DNA of 26,528 nucleotides from Granulicella sp. Its GTDB lineage: Bacteria; Acidobacteriota; Terriglobia; Terriglobales; Acidobacteriaceae. The stretch covers positions 1-26,528 of the forward strand of contig PKWK01000323.1 of the NCBI GenBank assembly GCA_003133205.1. The letters are read 5' to 3'. How positions within the stretch are numbered: the stretch's first letter is position 1; every line of letters starts with the position of its first letter. This document shows, piece by piece, positions 8,623 through 16,127 of this stretch. The notes under the pieces were generated by a model, which had not been told where the DNA came from, ran no database searches, and saw only the letters and a program-made list of their open reading frames with translations. Position numbers and translations under genes: made by a program.

Positions 8623-9942
8623 ATGATTTCCATCAATCGATCGACTCGACGCACCTTCATCTCGAACGGGCTTGCCGTCTCTGGTGCCCTGGCATTCGGC
8701 GCTCCCGGTGCGTGCTTTGCCGCCGCAGAGGCGCAGACCAAACAGTCCGGCGGCCCGGCATCTAACCCTGCCGCGGCAACGCAGATCACCGGCCCTGGTT
8801 CGCTGGAGGCGCATGCCCGCGCGAAGAGTCTGTTGTTCGGTGCAGCCGTGGAGGCACAGTTGCTGTCCACCAACGCGGAGGTGGCGCAGATCGTCATGGA
8901 TCAATGCAGCATCCTGGTGGCGGAGAATTCTATGAAGATGGGACCGATGCGGCCCACGCCTACCACATACTCGTTCGAGGCAGGCGACGCGCTGGTTGCC
9001 TTTGGCGATGCGCACGGGATCAAGGTGCGCGGGCACAACCTGAACTGGCACGCGCAGTTGCCCACATGGTTCAATGCCACGGCAACCAAGGACAACGCGC
9101 GTCAACTGCTGGTAGACCACATCTCGACTGTTGCCGGGCACTATAAGGGCAAGCTTCAGTCTTGGGACGTGGTGAACGAGGCGGTGAACACGCCCGACGG
9201 AAGACCGGACGGGCTGCGCAATGGGCCGTGGCTCAAGCTGCTGGGGCCGGAGTTCATCCCGCTTGCCTTCCAGACAGCCCGCGCCGCCGATCCCGACGTA
9301 CTGCTGACCTATAACGACTACGGTATCGAGACCGACAGCGATGGAGACGTAAAGAAGCGGGTCGCGATACTCGAACTGGTGCGCGGGATGAAGGCAGATA
9401 AGGTGCCGATTGACGCAGTTGGTATCCAGTCGCACATTCACGCCGGCTGGTCTACTGCGGACAGCAAAGGTCTGCGTGAGTGGATGCGCACTCTGCGCGG
9501 GATGGGCTTGAAGATTTTTGTCACTGAGATGGACATCAACGACGACACGTTGAAGACCGACGACCCAGCTGAGATCGACGCGGCGGTCGCTCAGTCCTAT
9601 CACGACTTCATGGACGTCATCGTGAGCGAACCGGCCGTGGCGGCCGTGCTGGCATGGGGCGTCACCGACGCGCATTCCTGGCTGGCAGGCAGGCGCCCCG
9701 GTCCACGCCCTGGACCGCGTCCCGGGCAAGCAGCGGGACAGGCGGGAGTAGTGCCTCCGGTACCCCCTGCGCCGCCGGCGGAGCCAGAGGTATTGCCTCC
9801 GGGGGCGCCGCCTCAGCCTGGTGGGCAGCGGGCAGCGCAGCAGCATCGCCCACCGCAGCGGCCTCTGCTCTTCGACGCCAACAACAAACCAAAGCCCGCG
9901 TTCTTCGCCGTTCGTGACGCATTCGATACGAGGACCGCATAA
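8623..9942 (+). CDS. GH10 endo-beta-1,4-xylanase with a Pro/Gly-rich internal insertion
   Basis: GH10 enzymes cleave internal beta-1,4 bonds of xylan by a retaining mechanism. The leader (STRRTFISNGLAVSGALAFG) is Tat-like and cleaves near residue 34. The catalytic barrel spans about 60-435 with all hallmarks: VRGHNLNWH, acid/base Glu186 in WDVVNEAV, QSHIH, and nucleophile Glu302 in FVTEMDIND. The last strand reads WGVTDAHSWL (ending at residue 354) and the family's closing PLLFD is at 414-418. Between them lie about 57 residues, very rich in Pro, Gly, Ala and Gln (RPGPRPGPRPGQ, VPPVPPAPPAEPE), where GH10 members usually have a short loop. There is no separate binding module. GAGGAG lies about 12 nt upstream and AGGA very close to the ATG. 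The gene stands alone after the truncated paralogue. Confidence 0.95.
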   Translation: MISINRSTRRTFISNGLAVSGALAFGAPGACFAAAEAQTKQSGGPASNPAAATQITGPGSLEAHARAKSLLFGAAVEAQLLSTNAEVAQIVMDQCSILVAENSMKMGPMRPTPTTYSFEAGDALVAFGDAHGIKVRGHNLNWHAQLPTWFNATATKDNARQLLVDHISTVAGHYKGKLQSWDVVNEAVNTPDGRPDGLRNGPWLKLLGPEFIPLAFQTARAADPDVLLTYNDYGIETDSDGDVKKRVAILELVRGMKADKVPIDAVGIQSHIHAGWSTADSKGLREWMRTLRGMGLKIFVTEMDINDDTLKTDDPAEIDAAVAQSYHDFMDVIVSEPAVAAVLAWGVTDAHSWLAGRRPGPRPGPRPGQAAGQAGVVPPVPPAPPAEPEVLPPGAPPQPGGQRAAQQHRPPQRPLLFDANNKPKPAFFAVRDAFDTRTA

Positions 9943-10077
9943 CAGAGGAACCCAAATGGCGATGGGGCAAGGGGGGGCCTGGGTGCCTCAGTTGACTTGT
10001 TCGCCCCGCGGGAGGGAATTTCGTCTTCGCCCGTCTATGCCCCCGAGGGGCATCGCAGTGAGTCTTGTTGAGAAGAG
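9943..10077. other. Non-coding gap after the xylanase gene
   Basis: No gene is visible. It contains a short perfect hairpin, ATGCCCC-CGA-GGGGCAT (10037-10053), without a T-tract on either strand, so I do not call it a terminator. Together with the tRNA fragment and 10126-10488 it makes a 546-nt gene-free interval. Confidence 0.5.
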
Positions 10078-10125
10078 TGGTCGGGGCGGTCAGATTCGAA
10101 CTGACGACCCTCTGGCTCCCAAAGC
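10078..10125 (-). tRNA. 3' half of a tRNA-Pro(TGG) gene, probable integration scar
   Basis: Read on the minus strand, this is a tRNA 3' half: anticodon loop TTTGGGA, then GCCAG, a perfect T-arm (GTCAG-TTCGAAT-CTGAC), acceptor strand CGCCCCG, discriminator A and encoded CCA at 10080-10078. The CGCCCCGACCA end and TGG anticodon match bacterial tRNA-Pro. Upstream of the anticodon loop the match stops. There is no D-arm, no CGGGGCG 5' acceptor strand and no complement to GCCAG. The segment of about 48 nt is the length typically duplicated when an integrative element inserts into a tRNA 3' end. It cannot form a functional tRNA. Confidence 0.75.
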
Positions 10126-10488
10126 GACGACTACCCCTAAATTTCCAGGTGTTTCTCCCGAAAACTGCGCCTCCGCAGTCCTCGGATGCCGCCATTTAAA
10201 CATGGTCATGACACGATTACGTCACAGAACGCCGATGGTGTTGCGCACCACATCTACACTACCGCACAGGAGATCCGAGCTGAGTTAAGGGACCGGTCGG
10301 CCCAAAAGCGCAGCAGAGTAGGAGCGGGCACATGCAATATCGTTCAACCGAGAGGCAAAACCATTTGCCGCCGAAGTCCAGGTGCCGTCTTATCAGGAGA
10401 TTGCGAACTGGATGCATTGTTATAGAATTGGCTCGCTATCGGATGTGCGATAGGAAAACTCGCATGGGCAATTCTGGCTTCACCTTCC
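10126..10488. other. Non-coding region between the tRNA fragment and the GH97 gene
   Basis: No protein family is recognisable in any frame. It includes a small hairpin ACTGCG-CCTC-CGCAGT at 10164-10179 and the promoter candidate at 10401-10428. No integrase or excisionase is seen. Confidence 0.5.
10401..10428 (+). promoter_or_regulatory. Sigma-70-like promoter candidate for the GH97 gene
   Basis: TTGCGA (10401-10406) and TAGAAT (10423-10428) are separated by 16 nt and match 4/6 and 5/6 positions of the -35 and -10 consensus. They lie about 60 nt before the GTG start of the GH97 gene. The call rests on pattern only. Confidence 0.35.
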
Positions 10489-12363
10489 GTGCGAGTATCC
10501 AGAGTGCGTGGGGCCAATGTCGTGATCTCGAAATTCACTGCAACAACTCCGCTCCTCTTCGCAATCGGCATGTGCGCTCCCGCACTGGCAACTCAGCATC
10601 CTGTCAATAACGCGATCGTCGTCGTGAGTCCCGACGCGAAGGTGAGAGCCGAACTTAGCGTGGCAGACGGGGTTTTGAGCTATCGAGTTACCGCGGACGG
10701 CAAGCCGGTTCTCGGCGCATCCAAGCTTGGGATTCAGACCGACGACGTGGAACTAGGACAAGACGTTACGCTGGGCGCGGTTCGCACGCGCAAGATTAAT
10801 GAGCAGTATCGGTTCTTCGGCGCACATGCGACGGCGATTAGTCGTGCGAATGAGGCAGTGATCCCAGCGCAGTCGCATGGAGAGTCCTACTTTGTCGATA
10901 TGCACGTCGCGAACGATGGGGTGGGCGTTCGCCTGAGGCTGCCGGCTAAACTGGGACGGAAGGTCCAGGCGGACCGTTCAACCTGGGCGCTGGAGGGTGA
11001 TCCCGCGATGTGGGTGGATAAGCTGGACTTCGGATACGAGAGCCCTTATCACTCCGCTACGCTCAAACAGCTCGGTACGGGGATGTTCGGTTTTCCGCTG
11101 ACGGCCCGGGTTGGAGAGCTATACGTTACGTTGACCGAAGCCATGGTGAAGGATTATGGCGATCTTGCGGTGAAGCTTGATGCAGATAGCGCATTGGAGG
11201 GCCAGCTGTATGCCGATCCCAAAGGATGGACTACGGACGATCCTGTTACGCAGCCCTGGCGAGTTACGATTATTGCGCGCAATTTGACTGACCTGGTGAA
11301 TACAACACTGGTCCAGGACCTGAATCCTCCTGCGGACCCACAATTGATTCACGCAGACTGGATCAAACCCGGCAGGTCTGCATGGCAGTGGCTGGCGATC
11401 GGGGATCCGCGCGAGGAGGAGCAGAAGCAGTGGGTGGACTGGACGAGCCAGCTTGGATTCGAGTACTACCTGATCGATGAGGGCTGGGCCAAGTGGAGCG
11501 ATTCGTGGGGGGCGATCGCGTCGGCCAGCGCCTACGGCAAGACTGAGAACGTAAAGATCTGGATCTGGGTCCACAGCCGGGAGGTGCGAGATCCGCAGGC
11601 CCGGAAGGAGTTCTTCCGCAAGGCCGTGGAAGCCGGCGTCGTGGGGGTGAAGATCGATTTTCCGCCCGCGTGCGATCGCGAAGTCTCCAACTGGTATTAC
11701 GACGTCGCGAAGGATGCGGCCGTCGCTCATCTCCTGGTCGACTTTCACGGAGCCAATAAGCCGAGCGGTATGGACCGCACGTGGCCGAATGTGCTGACGC
11801 GGGAAGGGGTGCGCGGACATGAGTACCAGATCACCCGTTATAGACGTCTGTTGCAACCCGATCATGACGTGATTTTGCCATTTACCCGCTATATTGCGGG
11901 ACCTGCCGATTACACTCCCACCGTGTTCACGCCCAAAGAATTGCAGGGGAACACATGGGGTCACGAGCTTGCCCAGGCGGTCATCTTTACGTCGCCGTTC
12001 CTGTGTTTCGGCGGCCACCCACAGGAATACCTGGCCAACCCGGCGCGGGACGTGCTCACTGCGATTCCTCCAGTGTGGGACGAGACCCGTGTTCTGAATG
12101 GCAGTGAACCCGGCAAGATGGTTGCTGAAGCGCGCCGTTCGGGAGATCAGTGGTTCATCGCGGCCTTGAATGGGGCCGATGCCACCAGCCTGGACATTCC
12201 GCTGGATTTTCTGGGTTCTGGAAAATGGAAATCCAGTCAGCTTCGCGATGCCGAGGGCAAACCGGATGCGTGGGACCGCGAGGACCGCGCCGTCACTGGA
12301 GCGGACCACATCAAGCTCGATCTCTCTCCGCGTGACGGCTTCGTCGGATGGATCCGCAGGTAA
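10489..12363 (+). CDS. GH97 glycoside hydrolase, probably retaining alpha-galactosidase type
   Basis: GH97 contains inverting alpha-glucosidases (SusB) and retaining alpha-galactosidases. All three family domains are present: an N-terminal beta-sandwich (about 35-280), a barrel (about 285-530) and a C-terminal sandwich ending in GFVGWIRR. The barrel carries GVKIDF with Asp390, LLVDFHGANKPSG and REGVRGHE with Glu445. In the characterised retaining member BT1871 I recall nucleophile Asp415 and acid/base Glu470. The spacing of 55 is identical here, so alpha-galactosidase-type chemistry is favoured. The leader (TPLLFAIGMCAPALA) is Sec-like rather than Tat. The start is uncertain: GTG at 10489 has no clear ribosome site, and an in-frame GTG at 10522 with GGGG upstream is also plausible. 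It is the first gene right of the tRNA scar and is followed by a promoter-bearing gap. Confidence 0.9.
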   Translation: MRVSRVRGANVVISKFTATTPLLFAIGMCAPALATQHPVNNAIVVVSPDAKVRAELSVADGVLSYRVTADGKPVLGASKLGIQTDDVELGQDVTLGAVRTRKINEQYRFFGAHATAISRANEAVIPAQSHGESYFVDMHVANDGVGVRLRLPAKLGRKVQADRSTWALEGDPAMWVDKLDFGYESPYHSATLKQLGTGMFGFPLTARVGELYVTLTEAMVKDYGDLAVKLDADSALEGQLYADPKGWTTDDPVTQPWRVTIIARNLTDLVNTTLVQDLNPPADPQLIHADWIKPGRSAWQWLAIGDPREEEQKQWVDWTSQLGFEYYLIDEGWAKWSDSWGAIASASAYGKTENVKIWIWVHSREVRDPQARKEFFRKAVEAGVVGVKIDFPPACDREVSNWYYDVAKDAAVAHLLVDFHGANKPSGMDRTWPNVLTREGVRGHEYQITRYRRLLQPDHDVILPFTRYIAGPADYTPTVFTPKELQGNTWGHELAQAVIFTSPFLCFGGHPQEYLANPARDVLTAIPPVWDETRVLNGSEPGKMVAEARRSGDQWFIAALNGADATSLDIPLDFLGSGKWKSSQLRDAEGKPDAWDREDRAVTGADHIKLDLSPRDGFVGWIRR

Positions 12364-12413
12364 TGATCGATACTTGGCTCGATCGGGTTCACAATCAGCC
12401 TGGAAATCGGTCG

Positions 12414-12440
12414 TTGACGATAACTGCAACGCTATATAAT
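12414..12440 (+). promoter_or_regulatory. Sigma-70-like promoter candidate for the small secreted protein
   Basis: TTGACG (12414-12419) and a perfect TATAAT (12435-12440) lie 15 nt apart, slightly short of the optimum. They are about 145 nt upstream of the ATG at 12587, leaving a long leader in which I see no clear structure. Confidence 0.5.
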
Positions 12441-12586
12441 ATTCCCCCCGACGGCGCTCAAAGGCCCAAACGGTCGGCGCCAAATAGACAGCGCTCCTGT
12501 GATCCCGGTCTCGGCGTGTCACAGAGGTCACGGTTTATGCAATTTGGTCTCGTAGTGTCGAATTTGTTCGAAAGGGAGATGCATGC

Positions 12587-12994
12587 ATGATGAAAAAACT
12601 AGTCTTAGCAACATTGTTCTTCGCGGTGAGTTCGGCAGTCGCATTGGCCGCCGACTTCAACGGCAAATGGACCGCTGATATACCGGGCCGCGACGGTGCG
12701 ACCACGACCACGACATTTACCTTCAAGGTGGACGGCGCAAAACTGACGGGAACCATGTCGGGCCAGATGGGCGACGTGGACATCGCCAACGGCAAAGTGG
12801 ATGGAGACGCCATCAGCTTCACCGTGGTCCGCACTTTCGGTGACAATACGATAACGCTGACCTACACCGGCAAGGCCGAGGGCGGGGACTCGATCAAGTT
12901 CACCCGCACGATTGGCGGAATACCCAACGGCGATGGCCAAGACGCCCCGCGTCCACCGCAGGAGTTCACGGCCAAGAAAACGGCAGCCAGCTAG
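12587..12994 (+). CDS. Small secreted beta-strand-rich protein of unknown function
   Basis: The product is 135 residues with a clean Sec signal peptide (KKLVLATLFFAVSSAVALA, cleaved before ADFNG). The mature part begins FNGKWTADIPG and continues as repeated short strands (TTTFTFKVDGAKLTGTM, KVDGDAISFTVVRTF, ITLTYTGKAEGGDSIKFTR), suggesting a small lipocalin-like or beta-barrel fold. Similar FNGKW proteins are, as I recall, common and uncharacterised in Acidobacteria. GGGAG lies 8 nt before the first of two adjacent ATG codons (12587 and 12590). The gene has its own promoter candidate and terminator, so it appears monocistronic. It converges on the response-regulator gene. A periplasmic binding or envelope role is only a guess. 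Confidence 0.8.
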   Translation: MMKKLVLATLFFAVSSAVALAADFNGKWTADIPGRDGATTTTTFTFKVDGAKLTGTMSGQMGDVDIANGKVDGDAISFTVVRTFGDNTITLTYTGKAEGGDSIKFTRTIGGIPNGDGQDAPRPPQEFTAKKTAAS

Positions 12995-13027
12995 GCGGAC
13001 CGGTCCAGACAGATTCCAAGAGCAGAT

Positions 13028-13083
13028 ATTCAGGCGAGACGGAGCCCGGCGATGGCGAACTGCCCGCCTGAATTTCTTGTTTT
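13028..13083 (+). terminator. Terminator candidate after the small secreted protein gene
   Basis: ATTCAGGCG (13028-13036) pairs with CGCCTGAAT (13065-13073) across a GC-rich loop of about 28 nt, followed by TTTCTTGTTTT. The loop is long for a classical rho-independent terminator. The T-rich tail and position between convergent genes support the role. Confidence 0.5.
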
Positions 13084-13156
13084 GAATGCTCAAAATCGGT
13101 CGAACGGCATGCTTGTTCCGGACCGTCGTTAGTGCCGTCACAAGGCAGAAGCAGAA

Positions 13157-13801
13157 CTACCCTCCAAGATGCGATAGAAGGCCACTCTTGAATGCTATTG
13201 CGACTGCCTCCGTTCGATCTGAGACCTTCAGCTTTTCCATAATATTATTGACGTAGTGACGAATCGTGTAATCGCTGAGGCTAAGGGCTACGGCGATTTG
13301 TTTATTTGTCGAGCCTTTGGCAAGTAGTTCGAGGGTCTGCAGCTCGCGCGGCGTAAGGTCGGATCTCATCATCCGATCAGCTAATCTGGCAGCAATATCG
13401 ATCGGAATGTAGCGTCTTCCGGCATGAACAACGGTAATTGCGGCAATTAGTTCTGTCTCCGAAGTGTCCTTCAGCAGATAGCCTTGTGCTCCAGCCTTGA
13501 TGGCCTGATAGATCAGTTCGTCCTGTTCATAGCTGGTGAGGACGACAACCTTGGGCGGAGTGGGAACCGACTGCAGAGCGCGTAGTACAGATATGCCGTT
13601 CATTCCCGGCATACGCAGATCGAGGAGCATCAGGTCGGGTTTCTCGCGGGCGACGAATTTCAGGGCTTCCGAGCCACTTCCAGTTGTTCCAATAACGGTC
13701 ATCCTTTCCTGAGCATTCAACATGTTCGATAGCCCGGAGCACATGACGGGATGATCGTCGACAATCAGAATACGAATTGGGTAAATCTCTTTCCCGGGCA
13801 T
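13157..13801 (-). CDS. NarL/FixJ-type response regulator
   Basis: This is a DNA-binding response regulator of 214 residues. The receiver domain (about 8-125) has the acidic pair Asp15-Asp16 in IVDDHP, phospho-acceptor Asp61 in LLDLRMPGMNG, Thr89 in VVVLTS and Lys111 in YLLKD. The C-terminal LuxR/NarL helix-turn-helix (about 148-206) reads LTPRELQTLELLAKGSTNKQIA, then a recognition helix in DYTIRHYVNNIMEKL. All switch residues are present, so it should be activated by phosphorylation. Its ATG lies 4 nt after the stop of the histidine-kinase gene and its ribosome site (AGAGG) overlaps that gene's end, so the two form a tightly coupled operon. Likely targets are the divergent receptor and the neighbouring hydrolases (inference). 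Confidence 0.93.
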   Translation of the reverse strand: MPGKEIYPIRILIVDDHPVMCSGLSNMLNAQERMTVIGTTGSGSEALKFVAREKPDLMLLDLRMPGMNGISVLRALQSVPTPPKVVVLTSYEQDELIYQAIKAGAQGYLLKDTSETELIAAITVVHAGRRYIPIDIAARLADRMMRSDLTPRELQTLELLAKGSTNKQIAVALSLSDYTIRHYVNNIMEKLKVSDRTEAVAIAFKSGLLSHLGG

Positions 13802-13805
13802 AGGT

Positions 13806-15917
13806 CTAAGCCTCTAGCTTGGTTCTGACGAATGTTTGTGCTGCGTTGAGGAGAGCAAGCAAGCCGTTTTGCTTCGGCAACTGAACTGTGATTGAAACAG
13901 AGGTCCCGGAGCCAGGAACACTCGAAATATCGAGATCTCCCCCGACCTCCGACGCTCTTTTCCGCATCCCGCGAATCCCGAACCCGAGCAGGTCCCCGCT
14001 CATGGTGAAGCCGCGACCGTTATCGGCAACGGTGAGCCGCATTGATTCGCCTTTATACGCGACGACGATGACGAGACGTGTCGGTTCGGCATGACGAATC
14101 GCGTTGGCAATCGCTTCCTGACCGAGGTGGAAGAGTTCAGCATTCAGGCGCGCTGGAAGAGGGCGCACAACTCCGGAGCAGCTAGCCTCAATTTCAATCT
14201 GGCCACTCTCGGCCAATGACTGCGCAATGGTCTTGAGCGAAGCGAGGAGGTCAGCGTGTGAGGAGTTGTCCAAGGGCGCAGGAACCAAGCTCCTGCGCGC
14301 CTCTCTGTGACTAAAATGCACCAGTTTCCTGGCAATGTCAACATGATGGGTTAAGTTCGTATCGCCGACCGGCGCGATAGCTTTTTGGATTACCTGCAAC
14401 TGGAAGCCTATTCCGGCAAAGCTTTGTGCAAGAGTGTCATGAATATCACGGGCCAGCCGTTCTCGCTCCTGCAGTACGGTTTCGGTCTTCCAGCGCTTGA
14501 GCTGAACGTACATGAGCAGAATACAGAATGCCAGGGTAAGTACGCCCAACACCGTCGCAAGGTAAGAGAGTCGTGTTCTGGTCCACCACGGAGCGGGAGT
14601 TATGAGGGTTGCGTCGTTGAGCGTTCGAAGCAAGAGATTCGAGTAGATGGCACTTCTTTGATAAATGAAGCTAGTTTCCCCGGAAAGCAAGTTAATGCCG
14701 GATACGCGTATGGCGCTGCCCGGGGCGAGAAGACTAGGGGTGCCAGTTAGATGAGACTGAAGTTCTGCGGTAGTAATGTGATCGCCATACTCAAGCAGGA
14801 AAAGCGTGCGTGTAGGCTCATCAATGATACGCAGAAGACGCATGTCGATTGAAACGAGACAGAAGCGGTATTTGCTAGACAGGGCCTGATGCCAATCAAC
14901 CTGAATGGGTGTGAGCGGAGTTCCATGCGCCAACTTTCGCAGCACGGCATCTCGCAACACGGGTCCGTAGGCGTCCGGCGCTGGAAACCCGACAACTTCG
15001 ATGCGATCACCAACCTCAAGAGGGGGAGAGTCTGTCAAAAACACCTCGATAGCCTGCGTACCATCCTGCAGCATCAACCGCGAGCCTGCCTCATAGTAGG
15101 TGAGCACGCCGCTCAAGCGTACGCGATGAAAGTAGTCCGTGTTTGATCGGTAGCGCATAAGACTGCCGATTGGGACTAGGGGAGCGCTGAACAGATCTCG
15201 TGGCCCGGGTTGTATGACCTTGATCCCATCGAGATCTGAAATCTCCAGAACCACTCCTGTTTCTTGCATATTGTCATTCTTACGGCAGAGAGCGGTTGCC
15301 GTAATTCTTACTTTGGCATCGATGAGGGAGCGAGCATACGTTTCATATTTCGGGGGAAGGATTGCATCGACGCGACCGTCCGGCATCGCGATGGTTAGTA
15401 CGACGCCTCCAAGTCGCGGCAGATGGTTTAGCCTCACTGCGCGTATGGTTCCCTCGACTGCAACATACTGATCGTCCTCCTGACCGCTGGTGAGTTCCCG
15501 GAAAGACACGGTCTTGGGAACCGGCAGAGGTTGTTGGCCAATCAACTGTATGCGAGGCGCTACGATCTGGGGCGAATAGCGTCCGGGCGCTACTGGACCG
15601 ATCACCGTAACCTGGTCGCCGGGAGCATATTTTCCGCTGACAGCGTCCACCCAAATTGCTCCGGTGCGATCATGCACTACCAAGGCCACCCCATAGGAGA
15701 GAGTCACGGTCCCGGTGATCATCGCGACGCCTCCTTGCTGCGCGACGTCATAAGGCAGAGAGAGCACGGAGATCGCGGTTCTATAGAGAATCGGGGGCGG
15801 AGCTACTGGATACTGGGCCAACAGCGGGACGAAGCCGAAGCAGAACGCGACTTGGCTTATCCATGTCACGCACTGGACGATCAGGTGTCTGATGCGAGTT
15901 TCGTTAGCATCCTTCAT
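13806..15917 (-). CDS. Membrane sensor histidine kinase (HisKA_3 type) with OB-fold-like sensor region
   Basis: This kinase should phosphorylate the downstream regulator. An N-terminal hydrophobic leader (about 12-35) is followed by an extracytoplasmic region of about 400 residues. That region contains strand-rich repeats typical of OB-fold modules: YAPGDQVTVIGPVAPG (97-112), YVAVEGTIRAV (151-161), VRLSGVLTYYEAGSRLMLQDG (266-286), LEVGDRIEVVGFPAP (300-314) and LAPGSAIRVSGI. One transmembrane helix lies at about 450-471. The cytoplasmic part has the HisKA_3 dimerisation box RERLARDIHDTLAQSF with phospho-acceptor His493. It then has an ATPase domain with NAIRHA (605-610), DNGRGF (632-637) and GFGIRGM (645-651). 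The kinase core is intact. The ligand is unknown; a secreted saccharide or a peptidoglycan-type signal would fit the location. The gene diverges from the TonB-dependent receptor. Confidence 0.92.
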   Translation of the reverse strand: MKDANETRIRHLIVQCVTWISQVAFCFGFVPLLAQYPVAPPPILYRTAISVLSLPYDVAQQGGVAMITGTVTLSYGVALVVHDRTGAIWVDAVSGKYAPGDQVTVIGPVAPGRYSPQIVAPRIQLIGQQPLPVPKTVSFRELTSGQEDDQYVAVEGTIRAVRLNHLPRLGGVVLTIAMPDGRVDAILPPKYETYARSLIDAKVRITATALCRKNDNMQETGVVLEISDLDGIKVIQPGPRDLFSAPLVPIGSLMRYRSNTDYFHRVRLSGVLTYYEAGSRLMLQDGTQAIEVFLTDSPPLEVGDRIEVVGFPAPDAYGPVLRDAVLRKLAHGTPLTPIQVDWHQALSSKYRFCLVSIDMRLLRIIDEPTRTLFLLEYGDHITTAELQSHLTGTPSLLAPGSAIRVSGINLLSGETSFIYQRSAIYSNLLLRTLNDATLITPAPWWTRTRLSYLATVLGVLTLAFCILLMYVQLKRWKTETVLQERERLARDIHDTLAQSFAGIGFQLQVIQKAIAPVGDTNLTHHVDIARKLVHFSHREARRSLVPAPLDNSSHADLLASLKTIAQSLAESGQIEIEASCSGVVRPLPARLNAELFHLGQEAIANAIRHAEPTRLVIVVAYKGESMRLTVADNGRGFTMSGDLLGFGIRGMRKRASEVGGDLDISSVPGSGTSVSITVQLPKQNGLLALLNAAQTFVRTKLEA

Positions 15918-16062
15918 GGATGGCGTGGCCTTTCTATGCGGCTCATCTTACTCCTGCGATGCTTGCTGCAACGCCAGCTCTGAAGCCGCGAGAGCGCAAT
16001 TGTAAATAATCAGTGCATTCAGGCGGACCGCGGCTGCTAGAGTCGACCCTCAGGTAGAGAAT
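15918..16062. other. Left part of the divergent control region
   Basis: This holds the 5' leader of the histidine-kinase gene (minus strand). A weak purine-rich GAAAGG sits about 11 nt before its ATG. I cannot identify a convincing promoter. The whole interval between the kinase and receptor starts (15918-16445) is 528 nt, and the repeats listed below occupy its centre. Confidence 0.4.
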
Positions 16063-16084
16063 GGATGGCACACTTGTGCCATCC
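16063..16084. promoter_or_regulatory. Perfect 22-bp palindrome between the kinase and receptor genes
   Basis: The arms GGATGGCACA (16063-16072) and TGTGCCATCC (16075-16084) are exact reverse complements around a 2-nt centre, CT. No T-tract follows on either strand, so it is unlikely to be a terminator. It lies 146 nt from the kinase start and 362 nt from the receptor start, and it abuts the tandem repeats that begin at its last base. It is either an operator or part of a transposon end. Confidence 0.6.
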
Positions 16085-16127
16085 TTTGATGCAACATCTG
16101 ACCCACTTTGATGCGCTCAACTGACCC
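16084..16127. repeat. Tandem 22-bp direct repeats in the divergent control region
   Basis: Two copies of CTTTGATGC-(5 or 6 nt)-CTGACCC occur at 16084-16104 and 16106-16127, in phase at a 22-bp period. On the minus strand the units read GGGTCAG...GCATCAAAG. Multiple GTGGGTCAG-type repeats resemble transposase-binding ends of IS21-like elements as I remember them, so this may be a solo end of a lost IS. Two-turn spacing also suits paired binding sites for a NarL-type regulator. Confidence 0.5.

Noticed and set aside
9690..9723. Arg-Pro-Gly-Pro coding repeats as a CRISPR or VNTR array
   Set aside because: Only a few imperfect in-frame repeats with no spacers; better explained as a low-complexity protein loop.
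8365..9846. A 493-codon minus-strand ORF opposite the GH10 gene
   Set aside because: It is Arg/His-rich, shows no family motif and mirrors a GC-rich gene with unmistakable GH10 catalytic motifs. It is an antisense shadow.
10037..10053. Hairpin ATGCCCC-CGA-GGGGCAT as a terminator of the xylanase gene
   Set aside because: Short stem, 3-nt loop and no T-tract on either strand.
10078..10160. A complete tRNA-Pro gene
   Set aside because: No 5' acceptor strand, D-arm or 5' anticodon stem upstream of the anticodon loop. Only the 3' half matches.
11119..12531. A 470-codon minus-strand ORF opposite the GH97 gene
   Set aside because: No recognisable domains or leader. The plus strand has the full GH97 architecture.
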